This document shows, in pieces, positions 5,737 to 6,529 of a DNA stretch of 6,529 nucleotides (its first letter is position 1; the number at the start of each line of letters is the position of its first letter). The notes beneath the pieces were generated by a model. The model worked only from the letters and a program-made list of their open reading frames with translations. It searched no databases and was not told the DNA's origin. The stretch comes from CAZGYE01 sp964530165 (GTDB taxonomy: Bacteria; Planctomycetota; Planctomycetia; Planctomycetales; Planctomycetaceae), in NCBI GenBank assembly GCA_964530165.1, contig CAZGYE010000318.1, positions 1 through 6,529 on the forward strand. Reading direction: 5' to 3'. The position numbers and the translations under genes are program-made.

Positions 5737-6529
5737 TCAGCGATCGTGCTTGGCAAGCCGCCGCAGGGCATAGAACTTCTCATTCTCGCCGAGCCGGGCC
5801 TGCCGGACCGCATCCGTGAGAACGGCGATGTTGCGGTCGTATGTGGCACGGTCCACGGGGAACGGCGTGCCGTCCTTGCCACCGTGCGCGTACGAATAGT
5901 CGGCCCAACGCCGGTCTTGCCGCGTGCTGGTTTTGACAACCGGTGCTGCCGGATCACGGTGCGAAACCGGTGCATCAAAGATCACTTCGGCCAACAACGC
6001 CAGGCTGCGAATGGTTGCCGGACCGACTCCCCCGGTGCCGAGCAGCGATCCGAAGTCGTCGGGATGTTCCTCGTGAGCGGTGATGATGATCTTCCGCAAC
6101 CGTTTCGTATTCACGTCCGATTTGAGCACGCGGTGGTGGGCCGGGGCGAACAGCGTTGGACCTTCGGTGCAGCGATTGATCTGTTCGAGCACCCAATCCG
6201 GGTTCTCGCGCACCAAGGCGGCGCTGGCATCGCGGTTCCGATCGGCTTCTTGGGCGACCATGTTCAGCAGAGTCAACTGTTTTCGGCCGCAGGGCGCGTT
6301 GACGGCGGCGACACCCGCAAGATCGCGAATGGCATCGTGCGGCTCGCAGACGAAGTCATCGACGTGCTCACCCAACCAATGATACCGGCGCGCCCAGCGG
6401 CTCTCGGCGTTCATCCCCTGCTGCACGACGCACCATTGACCCTCGGGTGTGAAAACAAACGTGTGATGGTAGATGTCAGGGAAGGCCGCTTGCGCGGCTA
6501 TCCGAGAAGTGAGGGGATAGCACCCCTCA
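5737..6529 (-). CDS. DUF763 protein, 5' end beyond the window
   Basis: C-terminal part of a DUF763 protein; the family has no established function known to me. The reading frame is open to the right edge. Recognisable family sequence begins with YHHTFVFTPEGQWCVVQQGM (6410-6469), then N-A-E-S-R-W-A-R-R-Y-H-W and FVCEPHDAI, and continues to SYAHGGKDGTPFPVDR-x-TY near the C-terminus (about 5840-5890). About 230 residues of clear homology are present; full-length members run to roughly 370-400, so the N-terminal part is missing. LLGTGGVGPATIRSLALLAE (5980-6039) resembles a helix-hairpin-helix DNA-binding motif. A start at GTG 6424-6426 would give 229 residues but would cut inside the conserved V-V-Q-Q-G-M, so it is unlikely to be the true start. 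The codons at 6485-6529 coincide with strong palindromes and do not look like the family. The gene ends 24 bases before the C39 gene and is probably co-transcribed with it. Confidence 0.85.
   Translation of the reverse strand, partial: EGCYPLTSRIAAQAAFPDIYHHTFVFTPEGQWCVVQQGMNAESRWARRYHWLGEHVDDFVCEPHDAIRDLAGVAAVNAPCGRKQLTLLNMVAQEADRNRDASAALVRENPDWVLEQINRCTEGPTLFAPAHHRVLKSDVNTKRLRKIIITAHEEHPDDFGSLLGTGGVGPATIRSLALLAEVIFDAPVSHRDPAAPVVKTSTRQDRRWADYSYAHGGKDGTPFPVDRATYDRNIAVLTDAVRQARLGENEKFYALRRLAKHDR
6485..6529. repeat. Pair of palindromes at the right edge, inside the DUF763 frame
   Basis: Two perfect hairpins lie in tandem. GCCGC (6485-6489) and GCGGC (6494-6498) flank a 4-base loop that reads GCAA (GNRA type) on the minus strand. 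TGAGGGG (6510-6516) and CCCCTCA (6523-6529) flank a 6-base loop reading TGCTAT on the minus strand, and this stem ends exactly at the window edge. A TGCTA loop is also seen in the hairpin at 2842-2854. The frame stays open across the element, but the encoded residues do not resemble the expected DUF763 sequence before YHHTF. It may be a dispersed palindromic element inserted in or next to the gene. Confidence 0.45.

Noticed and set aside
1..6529. CRISPR array, tRNA or rRNA gene, insertion sequence, or phage genes.
   Set aside because: No regularly spaced direct repeats, cloverleaf-like segments, transposase motifs or phage proteins were recognised on either strand.

Overview
The window looks like chromosomal DNA from a member of the Planctomycetota. 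The main reasons are a secreted PQQ-like beta-propeller protein whose mature N-terminus carries the N-W-P-x-W-R-G-P signature, a moderately high G+C content, weak or absent Shine-Dalgarno sequences on several genes, and G+C-rich palindromes between genes. This is judged from protein style only; no search was run.

Layout. On the plus strand, 59-1437 encodes a multi-spanning membrane protein of the GT-C glycosyltransferase type (PMT/ArnT-like). It reads correctly only if a frame change is allowed at a short T run at 245-248. After a 93-base gap comes a GTG-started exported beta-propeller protein (1531-2805). On the minus strand, transcribed right to left, four genes follow one another: a DUF763 protein (5737 to beyond the right edge, 5' end missing), a membrane-anchored C39-type cysteine peptidase (4870-5712), a TGS-domain GTPase of the DRG/Obg type (3868-4860) and a GlpG-type rhomboid serine protease (2862-3773). 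Gaps are 24, 9 and 94 bases, so at least the first three are probably one transcript; GlpG may be part of it or separately controlled, because a structured 68-base element sits in its upstream gap. The two convergent transcription units meet at a G+C-rich hairpin (2815-2858), probably a shared terminator.

How the genes might work together. The minus-strand cluster joins two intramembrane or membrane-tethered proteases, a ribosome/RNA-type GTPase and an uncharacterised DUF763 protein with a helix-hairpin-helix-like segment. No ABC exporter or precursor peptide is visible beside the C39 peptidase, and the charge pattern of its membrane part puts the catalytic domain outside the cytoplasm, unlike C39 domains of bacteriocin exporters. 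A role in envelope protein processing or quality control is possible, but this is inference from gene order alone.

The points most worth a second look are the extracytoplasmic orphan C39 protease, the frameshift in the GT-C gene, the degenerate G3/G4 motifs of the GTPase, and three palindromic elements (2815-2858, 3789-3856, 6485-6529). Two of these have hairpin loops containing TGCTA, and one lies inside the DUF763 reading frame at the edge of the window.
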